From Desulfobacterales bacterium (GTDB lineage Bacteria; Desulfobacterota; DSM-4660; Desulfatiglandales; Desulfatiglandaceae), in assembly GCA_022013615.1 (NCBI GenBank), contig JAKLQB010000730.1:1-16510 (forward strand): a stretch of 16,510 nt of DNA, in the 5' to 3' direction. Below, in pieces: positions 1-6,736 of the stretch (its first letter is position 1; each line of letters starts with the position of its first letter). The translations under genes were made by a program, and so were the position numbers. The notes below the pieces were generated by a model that saw only the letters and a program-made list of their open reading frames with translations, was not told the origin of the DNA and did not search any database.

Positions 1-104
1 ATCAGAGAGTCTTGGAGTTCCTTCAGCTTATAGATGATTTCATTAAGACCCACTTTACCGGTTGCAAGATTGAATCGAAGTGTTATATGTATTTCTTGTT
101 CCAT
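1..104 (-). CDS. 5' end of an unidentified protein gene, cut by the window edge
   Basis: An ATG at 104 on the minus strand opens 34 codons that stay open to the window edge. The peptide starts MEQEIHITLRF and ends KLKELQDSL, a beta-strand-like start followed by an amphipathic helix. A purine-rich stretch (AAAGAGA) 5 bases upstream could serve as a weak ribosome binding site. The opening resembles, from memory, the N-termini of some bacterial transposases, which would fit the repeat-rich surroundings. The fragment is too short to assign a family. Confidence 0.4.
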   Translation of the reverse strand, partial: MEQEIHITLRFNLATGKVGLNEIIYKLKELQDSL

Positions 105-843
105 CACGGTCTCTTTCTCTTGGTTTTGGTTGGGAAACTCTAACCATAGAAAGAGATCGTAATTTAATCAATCCTTAGCCCATGCGAACACTTTTGAACG
201 TTACCAACATTTTAAGGCGTAAAGGGATATCAGGTTTTCTGTCCGGTGAAAAGTACTGGTATGTAAAGCCCAAAAATAAATGAAGGCATTTTCGCCCAGG
301 TGGTATCAAGCTAACATTGCACACTGTGCCGCTGCGGAAGTTCAAAAAACAAGCCCTTTTGTGATGGCACCCACTGGGAAATTGGTTTCAAAGACGATAA
401 GAACTGAAAGATTTAGATTAGAACGCAAAACATCGGCAATTGAGTAGTGGGCAGTATTGTGTGTACAATAGACAGCAATTTCAAATACTTTGTTGAATGT
501 TGACATCCAACACATTAACTTCATTTATTAGACAATACCTAATTTCGCTAAGTATTTTAACAGTACTAATTCAGCATTGACTTTTCCTTATTTTCTGCCA
601 TTCTACCCCTATCCATCTTAATGCCTTAATTTTCTACACAACCTGTCACTCCACCTGACAAAAAACGCTGGAGCGTTTGCATGAGGTGAGTTCTTTGTTA
701 GCACCACACCATCAGGCATCATGGGGTAAGACTGGAAGATATTCCCGGCCAAGCTTTGTCTACCAAGTCTCTTCCGTTTTGTTGGATGAGAACTAATCGC
801 CGTGATTTTTCAGTTACGAACCCTGTGTACAGGAGGGAAAACC
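105..843. other. Gene-poor intergenic region
   Basis: No convincing gene lies here. Two short ORFs can be read: a 33-codon plus-strand ORF (181-282) with basic and aromatic residues near its end (KYWYVKPKNK), and a 60-codon minus-strand ORF (342-524). Neither has a ribosome binding site or a recognisable family, so either could be a decayed gene remnant. A small perfect hairpin, AAACGC-TGGA-GCGTTT, sits at 664-679. It has no T-tract, so it is not a typical terminator. No clear promoter for the gene at 844 was found. Confidence 0.5.
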
Positions 844-1941
844 ATGCTAAGAAAAGGTTTGTTTGCGCTTCTTATCATTTTGCTTTTGATCGTTCTTTAT
901 TTCCTTGCATGGCCGGTTCCTATAGAGCCGGTGGCATGGAAGGCTCCGCCAAACCCTGGATATACCGGCCCATTTGCCCGGAACGATCTGCTCAAGGCCA
1001 TCGAGTTTCTGAAAATCGGAACTAATCATGGTCCCGAAGATGTGGCCGTTGATGATCAGGGCCGCATCTATCTGTCTACTCACGAAGGCTTTATCGTGCG
1101 TCTTCAACCTGATGGGGCGAAAGCCGAAAACTTGGTGAACACAAACGGCAGACCACTCGGTATTGACTTTGATAATGCAGGAAATTTGATCGTGGCGGAC
1201 GCCTTTAGAGGTCTTCTGTCCATTTCTCCGGAAGGTAAGATTATCGAACTGGCGACAGATGCCGATGGCATCCCTATCCGCTATGCCGACGATGTCGATT
1301 GCGCGGCTGATGGAAAGATCTATTTCTCGGATGCATCCATGAAATTTGGAGCTAAGGAGTCTGGGGGTACCATGGAGGGCAGCTTGCTGGACATCAACGA
1401 ACATGGAGGCCACGGGAGATTGCTCGTATATGATCCAGCCACTCGTCAGACAAAGACGCTGCTGAGTGGGTTGAATTTTGCCAACGGCGTAGCTGTGAGT
1501 CATGACCAGACCTATGTGCTGATAAGTGAGACAGGAAGCTACAGGATCATACGATACTGGATAGCCGGACCAAATATAGGAAAGTCCGGACCAATTATCG
1601 AGAACCTGCCCGGTTTTCCCGACAACATTTCTACCGGCTTTGAAGGTAGATTCTGGGTGGCGTTGATATCACCTCGTAACAAATTGGTCGACAATCTTTC
1701 AGAAAAGCCCTTCCTACGTAAAGTGATCCAGCGTATGCCTAAGTTCATTCGGCCCAAGGCAACAGCCTATGGTCACATCATTGCAATCGATGGGAACGGT
1801 AGGGTTCTGAAAGATCTGCAGGACCCAAAGACAGGCTATCCTCAAAACACAAGTGTAACAGAAACCAAAGAGTTCTTATACATTGGCAGCCTCGTTTCGC
1901 CAGTTATGGCCTATTTAGTGAAGTCCAAGGTGGGATTATAG
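844..1941 (+). CDS. Membrane-anchored SMP-30/strictosidine synthase-like beta-propeller protein
   Basis: The 365-residue product starts with a hydrophobic segment (about residues 5-22), most likely an uncleaved N-terminal anchor with the rest in the periplasm. Propeller-blade motifs then follow in order: GPEDVAVDDQGRIY, RPLGIDFDNAGNLIVADA, YADDVDCAADGKIYFSD, FANGVAVSHDQ with ISETGSYRIIRYWI, and GFPDNIS. The last two are typical of the strictosidine synthase/APMAP branch of the SMP-30 superfamily, whose bacterial members are mostly metal-dependent lactonases or esterases. The substrate cannot be read from sequence. The start at 844 is preferred because AGGAGG (831-836) lies 7 bases upstream. 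An in-frame ATG at 802 has no such site and would put 14 extra residues before the membrane segment. The gene stands alone. Confidence 0.85.
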   Translation: MLRKGLFALLIILLLIVLYFLAWPVPIEPVAWKAPPNPGYTGPFARNDLLKAIEFLKIGTNHGPEDVAVDDQGRIYLSTHEGFIVRLQPDGAKAENLVNTNGRPLGIDFDNAGNLIVADAFRGLLSISPEGKIIELATDADGIPIRYADDVDCAADGKIYFSDASMKFGAKESGGTMEGSLLDINEHGGHGRLLVYDPATRQTKTLLSGLNFANGVAVSHDQTYVLISETGSYRIIRYWIAGPNIGKSGPIIENLPGFPDNISTGFEGRFWVALISPRNKLVDNLSEKPFLRKVIQRMPKFIRPKATAYGHIIAIDGNGRVLKDLQDPKTGYPQNTSVTETKEFLYIGSLVSPVMAYLVKSKVGL

Positions 1942-1947
1942 GAACTT

Positions 1948-1974
1948 TTTTACTTCTGGCAATGAAAAGTAAAA
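1948..1974 (+). terminator. Weak AT-rich stem-loop after the propeller gene
   Basis: TTTTACTT (1948-1955) can pair with AAGTAAAA (1967-1974) seven bases after the stop codon. The stem is AT-rich and has no clean T-run after it, so terminator function is only a guess from position. Confidence 0.25.
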
Positions 1975-2075
1975 TATGGGTTCATAAAATATGAATAAAC
2001 AAAGTTGCCGGACATAGACTTCATTATTGAATTTCAAAAGAAAGAGACGGGGTGCTAACAAGACACTCTAAACTA

Positions 2076-2115
2076 GGAGGTCCACAAAGAGGAATTCCAC
2101 AGGGCAGGCATTTAA
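2076..2115 (+). repeat. Degenerate third copy of the local 167-bp repeat (core only)
   Basis: The stretch GAGGTCCACAAAG, GGAATTC, then GGCAGGCATTTAA matches the core of the two 167-bp copies (around 6456-6496 and 8644-8684) with scattered differences and a 1-base indel. The flanks no longer align by eye. It is an older, decayed member of the same family. Confidence 0.6.
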
Positions 2116-2248
2116 TCCCATTTAAGACGCGTAACAGCACAGAATAGTTCTTATGAACATCGGGAGCCTGCAGCACCTTGCGGGGGCGTTTTTGGGGTCA
2201 AAAAGGGCGATATAGGGCCTAAAAATACCTATTTTTGGGACATTAAGC

Positions 2249-2254
2249 TATAAT
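2249..2254 (+). promoter_or_regulatory. Possible -10 box for the exonuclease-SIR2-HerA operon
   Basis: A perfect TATAAT lies 62 bases before the exonuclease start and just after the 2218-2239 palindrome. No good -35 hexamer sits 16-18 bases upstream (the sequence there is close to TACCTA). The promoter may therefore be weak, activator-dependent or not real. Confidence 0.35.
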
Positions 2255-2315
2255 ATTCAATAAGTTAACGTGGCCCGACCTCAGCCCCTCAGCCCCTGTG
2301 TTAATAGGAGAAGGC

Positions 2316-3032
2316 ATGAAGTTACTGAGCTTTGACATAGAGATCTCGGATGTCTTCGAGCTCGGGAAGCACGAGGACATGGAGAAGTATGCGCCGTTTC
2401 ATATTTCGGTGGGGGCAACGGCGATACACAACGGTGAGGAGCGGGTGTGGTATTCGGACGATGAGGAGGGTCGTCCCGCGTTGAACCTGACGCGGGAACG
2501 TGCTCATGATTTGCTTGAGTATCTCGATGAGATGCAACAAAAAGGGTTCGTGGTGTGCGCGTGGAATGGCTTGGGCTTCGACCTGAAATGGATCGGCCAT
2601 CAAGCCGATGACATGGCCCTCGCCGCACGTATCGCTTTGAAGATCTACGACCCCATGTTCCAGTTCTTCAACCAGGCCGGCTTCCCCGTCGGGCTGGGAA
2701 AGGTGGCCGAAGGAATGGGCATCCCGCAAGAGAAACTCATGGACGGCGCGGACGCACCAAAGCAATGGCGTGCAGGAAATCATCAGGAGGTAATGGACTA
2801 CTGCCTCAGTGATTGCCAGATGACCAACCTCATCGTCCGCGCCATACAGGAGGCGCGGCAAGTTCGATGGGTGACGGGCAAAGGACACATCAGTTCAAAG
2901 CCTATGCCACGACTCAAATCCGTCGAAGAAGTCATCCAAGATCCCGAACCCGACCAGTCTTGGATGGATAACCCGCTTCTGAAGACAAAGTTCTACGAAT
3001 GGGTTCAGGAAGCCATAGGGACGAAAACATGA
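2316..3032 (+). CDS. DEDDy-family 3'-5' exonuclease, first gene of the SIR2-HerA operon
   Basis: The 238-residue protein is an RNase H-fold (DnaQ/PolB-exo-like) 3'-5' exonuclease. All three exo motifs are visible: Exo I LLSFDIE (D7, E9), Exo II AWNGLGFD (N84, D89) and Exo III YCLSD (Y162, D166). The tyrosine in Exo III marks the DEDDy subclass, and the acidic residues should bind two metal ions. It is a stand-alone exonuclease domain with no polymerase or helicase part. The start at 2316 is chosen because AGGAG lies 6 bases upstream; an in-frame GTG at 2298 lacks a site. Its stop overlaps the SIR2 start (ATGA at 3029-3032), so the two are translationally coupled. By context it may degrade invading DNA or RNA, or process an end for the ATPase, but that role is inference. 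Confidence 0.85.
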   Translation: MKLLSFDIEISDVFELGKHEDMEKYAPFHISVGATAIHNGEERVWYSDDEEGRPALNLTRERAHDLLEYLDEMQQKGFVVCAWNGLGFDLKWIGHQADDMALAARIALKIYDPMFQFFNQAGFPVGLGKVAEGMGIPQEKLMDGADAPKQWRAGNHQEVMDYCLSDCQMTNLIVRAIQEARQVRWVTGKGHISSKPMPRLKSVEEVIQDPEPDQSWMDNPLLKTKFYEWVQEAIGTKT

Positions 3033-4165
3033 GTGACGATCTAACATTATTCTCCTCGCCCGAACTCAAGGACACCGTTCAAGACATGCGAGATTTGCTA
3101 TCGCAAAATCGTCTTGCGTTCCTGCTCGGAGCCGGGTGCAGCCGGAAAGCAGGACTTCCGCTGATGCCAAAACTCACGGAAGAAGTCTTAGGGCACGACA
3201 AGCTCGGCGAGAAAACGAAAGAACTCCTCAACGAAGTCCGCGAGCTGTTCTCCGGCGCAAAGTGCGCCACAATCGAAGACTATATGAGCGAAATCGTTGA
3301 TCTTCTCTCGATTGCTGAGAGACGAACACAGCGTGGGGCCACGAAATCCAAGATTTCCGTGGGCAATCAGGAGACAAACTCCGCTGAACTCCAGGCTGCG
3401 CTTGACGAAATAAAGCAAGCCATCTCTTCAGCCATTGGCGACAAGGAAGTCGATGTCACGACCCACCAGCAATTCGTCAGAGCAATCCACGGTTCGCTGC
3501 AGGCAGGCAAGGCTGGTAGGGGTGTCGATTACTTCGTCCTCAACTACGACACGCTGATTGAAGATGCGCTGGGGCTTGGGCGAGTTGCCTATTTTGATGG
3601 CTTCACCGGTGCTGCAACCGGTTGGTGGGAACCGAGCACGTTTAGAACTAATGGAGAGGCTGCCAGAGTCTTCAAGATTCATGGCTCAATTGACTGGTGC
3701 CTGCTTGAGGGCGACTCCCTGCCAAGACGAATTCGCTCGGGAATCAAGACAGAGTCCCCCAAGAGCCACGTTCTAATCTACCCCGCCGCAACGAAATACC
3801 AGGAAACACAGCGTGATCCGTTCGCTCAGCTGATTCACCATATGCGCCTAAGCCTCTGCCCCAGCGAGAGAAAGGAAATGGTTCTGGCGATTTGTGGATA
3901 CAATTTCGGCGACTCACATATTGATCTGGAAATCGAGAATGCCTTGTACCAATCGAATGGCCGTCTGACCATAGCGGCGTTTACTGGGACTGACAAGCCG
4001 GAAGGAAAATTGAAGGACTGGTTGGCCGATCCAACGATTTCGGAACAGATTCGGGTATACGCCAAAAAAGGCTTCTTTCATGGCGACAAGGAAGTCAAAT
4101 TGGATGATGAAATACCATGGTGGAAGTTCGAGATTCTCGCAAGGCTCTTAGGAGGGGAACGATGA
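3029..4165 (+). CDS. SIR2-family NAD-processing protein (SIR2-HerA defence type)
   Basis: This 378-residue protein has the full set of SIR2 NAD-binding motifs: GAGCSRKAGLP (residues 34-44), the N-Y-D ribose-contacting motif (N172, D174) in VLNYDTL, and the catalytic histidine H218 in KIHGSIDW. Near the C-terminus GYNFGDSHI (from residue 290) is the signature of the prokaryotic SIR2-like defence branch rather than of protein deacylases. There is no zinc-binding cysteine set of classical sirtuins. In known defence systems such proteins hydrolyse NAD+ on phage infection and halt the cell. The gene begins in an ATGA overlap with the exonuclease and ends in another with herA. An in-frame ATG at 2999 lies inside the exonuclease gene and is less likely. 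Confidence 0.9.
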   Translation: MSDDLTLFSSPELKDTVQDMRDLLSQNRLAFLLGAGCSRKAGLPLMPKLTEEVLGHDKLGEKTKELLNEVRELFSGAKCATIEDYMSEIVDLLSIAERRTQRGATKSKISVGNQETNSAELQAALDEIKQAISSAIGDKEVDVTTHQQFVRAIHGSLQAGKAGRGVDYFVLNYDTLIEDALGLGRVAYFDGFTGAATGWWEPSTFRTNGEAARVFKIHGSIDWCLLEGDSLPRRIRSGIKTESPKSHVLIYPAATKYQETQRDPFAQLIHHMRLSLCPSERKEMVLAICGYNFGDSHIDLEIENALYQSNGRLTIAAFTGTDKPEGKLKDWLADPTISEQIRVYAKKGFFHGDKEVKLDDEIPWWKFEILARLLGGER

Positions 4166-5868
4166 AAGCGAAAAGAAATCCGAACGAGCCAATCTCGAAT
4201 CTGGAAATTGGCGCAGTGATTGAGGTCGATGGGACGCATATCATTGCCGAACTTGATCCAAAAATTACAGAACTCTCGCGCGTTTACGGTGGAATCATCT
4301 ATCCGATTGGTCAATTCGGCTCGATCATCAAGATACACTATGGCGCAAGTCTGATATTCGGCTACGTGGGGCGTCTCCGCATGAAGTCCGAGTATGAACG
4401 CGAAAAGGGGCTTACCCCGGAATCAAGTGGAAGTGCGCGGATTATTGAGGCTGACCTGTTCGGTGAGGGCGAATGGGTTTTTGACAAAGAAGAGTGGAGG
4501 CTGGACTTTGAGCGTGGCGTCACCACCTTTCCTTTGCCGCAGCAAAAGGTTTATCTAACACCACGTGCTGAGCTCGGCTTCATCTATGGTGAAGGAACGG
4601 GGCCTGTAATTCTCCTTGGTGAACACGTTGGGTCCGGCGGAACCCCTTGCTACGCTGAAATGAATGAACTTCTCGGTAAGCACACGGCGATATTGGGGTC
4701 TACTGGGGCCGGAAAGTCGGGAACAGTCGCTGCGATCCTTCATGCAATTCTTGACAGGGGAAGCGATGCAGGACATCAGAACTGGCATCCTCAAATCGTC
4801 GTTCTCGATCCGCATAATGAATACGGTGCGGCCTTTCCTGATCATGTCAGGTTATGTACTGACGAAAACTCGCTTAGCCTTCCTTACTGGCTTCTGAACC
4901 TCCAAGAGACAGTCAATCTTCTTATTGGAAAGACTGAGTTCGTTGCAACATCACAAGCCAATATCGTTAAGACTGCCATCTTGCTCGCACGGCACGATGC
5001 CGCTCAGACGGTGCGTCTCAATGAAGCGGAGATCAACGTTGATTCACCTGTTCCGTATAAATTGGACAGATTCGTCCACCATGTCGAGAACAGCACCAAT
5101 AAGCCTCCGCAGCCGAGCAAACAGGAGCCATGGAACTCGATACTCCACAAGATTGAGGTGTTGAAGAATGACTCCCGACTCGCATTTATGATGCAGGAAT
5201 GGGATGGCGATGCCGATCCTTTGCCGGAGATCGTGAAACAATTCCTCGGAGATAGCGATCCCATCCGAATCGTCGACTTATCCGGCGTCCCAAACGAAGT
5301 GGCAGGTGCTGCAAGTTCCGCGATTGCTCGAACGCTCTTCTCTGTAAAGCTCTGGCAGACGCGCGAGGAACGTGAAAGCAACCCGGTTCTACTTGTCTGC
5401 GAGGAAGCGCATCGCTATGTGCCGAATCGTGGTGAAGCGCAATACGAAGCCGCCCAGGATGCAATCCGACGTCTTGCTAAAGAAGGTCGCAAGTACGGCA
5501 TCGGTCTGATGCTCGTCTCGCAGCGACCGAGTGAGGTGGAGGCGACCGTGCTTTCCCAGTGCAATTCATGGATCGTCTTGCGTATCACCAACGACTCGGA
5601 TCGTAGCCATGTCCAAGGGATATTGCCGGATTCCCTGGCAGGGTTGACTAAGGTGCTTTCTGGGCTTCGTCGCCGGGAAGCAATCTTTGTAGGACAGGCC
5701 GCCGTCCTGCCGTCACGCATATTGATTCGCGATCTCGTCAAGGACGGCAAACCGCTGCCCCGCTCTCAGGACATAGATTTCGATACGGGATGGCAAGGCA
5801 GCCAGATAACCGACGAGCACCTGGCGGAGGTGGGCAAGAGGTGGCGTCTGCAGAGGAGGGATGTATGA
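4162..5868 (+). CDS. herA: HerA/FtsK-type hexameric P-loop ATPase, partner of SIR2
   Basis: The 568-residue product has an N-terminal HAS-barrel-like domain (about residues 12-75, with VIEVDGTHIIAEL and GGIIYPIGQFGSIIKI). The ATPase core follows: Walker A GSTGAGKS (179-186), Walker B-like LLVCEEAH ending near 417, and the SQRPSEV motif (from 453). These are HerA-type DNA-translocase features, and such proteins form hexameric rings. The acidic pair after Walker B is EE rather than the more common DE. In SIR2-HerA anti-phage systems this ring assembles with the SIR2 subunit and is needed for NAD+ depletion. Translation is coupled to sir2 by an ATGA overlap, helped by AGGAGGGG (4150-4157). No NurA gene is present; the DEDDy exonuclease takes the nuclease place in this operon. 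Confidence 0.92.
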   Translation: MKAKRNPNEPISNLEIGAVIEVDGTHIIAELDPKITELSRVYGGIIYPIGQFGSIIKIHYGASLIFGYVGRLRMKSEYEREKGLTPESSGSARIIEADLFGEGEWVFDKEEWRLDFERGVTTFPLPQQKVYLTPRAELGFIYGEGTGPVILLGEHVGSGGTPCYAEMNELLGKHTAILGSTGAGKSGTVAAILHAILDRGSDAGHQNWHPQIVVLDPHNEYGAAFPDHVRLCTDENSLSLPYWLLNLQETVNLLIGKTEFVATSQANIVKTAILLARHDAAQTVRLNEAEINVDSPVPYKLDRFVHHVENSTNKPPQPSKQEPWNSILHKIEVLKNDSRLAFMMQEWDGDADPLPEIVKQFLGDSDPIRIVDLSGVPNEVAGAASSAIARTLFSVKLWQTREERESNPVLLVCEEAHRYVPNRGEAQYEAAQDAIRRLAKEGRKYGIGLMLVSQRPSEVEATVLSQCNSWIVLRITNDSDRSHVQGILPDSLAGLTKVLSGLRRREAIFVGQAAVLPSRILIRDLVKDGKPLPRSQDIDFDTGWQGSQITDEHLAEVGKRWRLQRRDV

Positions 5869-5945
5869 TGCCCTCACGCAATGTGTTGTTTCAAACAGTT
5901 TGTAGGGTGCGGGTTGCCGTACCGGAAACCGAATACACATTCTGA
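5865..5945 (+). CDS. 26-codon ORF overlapping the herA stop; possible stub of a fourth gene
   Basis: ATG at 5865 overlaps the herA TGA (ATGA), like the two earlier junctions, and GAGGAGGG lies 4-5 bases upstream. The peptide (MMPSRNVLFQTVCRVRVAVP, then six more residues) matches nothing I recognise. The reading frame closes just as the sequence changes to gene-poor, repeat-bearing DNA. It could be the truncated start of a fourth operon gene, a tiny real peptide, or chance. Confidence 0.3.
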   Translation: MMPSRNVLFQTVCRVRVAVPETEYTF

Positions 5946-6117
5946 TCGTACGGAAACCAAATAAGACGCCGCGCCAGGATACAATGCGCCAGCCCCCATT
6001 GAAAACGCATGGATTACGCGAACAGAGAAGCAGCGTGTTATCTGGAAGTAAGACCCGAATGTGGGTCTATCTGGAAACCATATTAACAGAAATTAGGCAT
6101 CTCTCAGGAGGCAGACC

Positions 6118-6294
6118 ATGAACAGCCCTGGGCTTGGTACGAGGGACAGGCAGTACGCGTACAGGGGCCTGGTGATTTTCGCGCGAAGAAGAAAGTGGGG
6201 GTCAGCCCTTGACACAGGACATTTTCCTCTGTTCGTCTGTTCGTCTTCGTCTGGGTCGGACCAAGCTAAGCGTTTGATAGAACAAGATAAATGA
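6118..6294 (+). CDS. Doubtful small ORF with a strong ribosome binding site
   Basis: ATG at 6118 has AGGAGG (6106-6111) six bases upstream and opens 58 codons (starting MNSPGLGTRDRQYAYRG). The product is basic, then serine-rich, and matches no family I know. Its second half runs through the GGGGTCAG palindrome tip and the TTCGTC-rich patch, so it is probably a fortuitous ORF or a gene overrun by a repeat. Confidence 0.15.
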   Translation: MNSPGLGTRDRQYAYRGLVIFARRRKWGSALDTGHFPLFVCSSSSGSDQAKRLIEQDK

Positions 6295-6613
6295 GAAAAA
6301 TGATGGTCTTTTTGGGCCTTAGAATGCCCATTTCGGGGCTGAAACCATACCTTTAAGAGAAGAGTTGTAAGATACCAAGGGCGAACAGGCATTACATACC
6401 GGGTTGTGTGTGGCACACCCCAGTTAAATATGCATGCCCTGTTCAATCCTCCATAAGAGGTCCGCAAAGCAGGAATTCTAAAAGGCAGGCATTTAACAGA
6501 GGTTGAGAGTAAAGGATTTGTTAAGAGTGTAAGGCCTTCATTCAGAGCTCTTGCCAAAGGAGGAAAGCCCAGGGAGGGAGGAGGCTATCAATAAGATGAC
6601 TTGGCCTGACCCC
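6198..6613. mobile_element. Candidate REP/MITE-like element bounded by GGGGTCAG inverted tips
   Basis: GGGGTCAG at 6198-6205 and its exact complement CTGACCCC at 6606-6613 face each other across 416 bp. The interior holds a GGGCCT...GCCC hairpin region (about 6314-6345) and the 167-bp repeat, and no transposase. Tips of the GGGGTCAGGCC type are common at REP-like palindromes mobilised by RAYT (Y1-type) transposases. The tips are short (8 bp) and no target duplication was found, so the boundaries are tentative. Confidence 0.35.
6412..6578 (+). repeat. 167-bp direct repeat, copy 1
   Basis: This segment matches 8600-8766 at all but two positions (6415 A versus T, and 6498 A versus C) in the same orientation, at an exact 2188-base offset. 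It contains no gene. The near identity implies a recent duplication or active spread. The pair brackets the flavoprotein gene. Confidence 0.9.
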
Positions 6614-6736
6614 ATTTTAAATTTTAACATTTTACATATTCGGTGAGAAGCTGAGTGACTGTCGCATCGAGTTGAGAGCACGTTATTATTTTGACGCGGC
6701 AAACTTGCTTGATTAGATTCACCGTAAAGGTTTGTT

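Larger units (their letters stand above)
1942..2315. other. Intergenic region with degenerate repeat and hairpin
   Basis: This 374-base gap has no gene. It carries a diverged copy of the local repeat (2076-2115). It also has a near-perfect palindrome at 2218-2239 (CCTAAAAATA cc TATTTTTGGG) and a GGCCCGACCTC motif (2272-2282), which resembles the palindrome tips found elsewhere in the window. The region directly precedes the defence-like operon and should contain its promoter. Confidence 0.6.
5946..6736. other. Repeat-rich intergenic region after herA
   Basis: No convincing gene is seen. Contents include a 6-bp hairpin AGACCC/GGGTCT (6051-6068) without a T-tract, flanked by two TATCTGGAA words. 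A TTCGTC-rich patch lies at about 6226-6253, and the candidate miniature element and 167-bp repeat are annotated separately. No strong terminator for the herA operon was found. Confidence 0.6.

Noticed and set aside
847..1503. Long minus-strand reading frame inside the propeller gene
   Set aside because: It lies wholly opposite a clear coding gene, has no family resemblance and no ribosome binding site.
6093..6557. 154-codon minus-strand reading frame covering repeat copy 1
   Set aside because: It runs through the 167-bp repeat and the palindrome tip, and its start is repeated inside repeat copy 2 with a different continuation. It is a by-product of the repeat.
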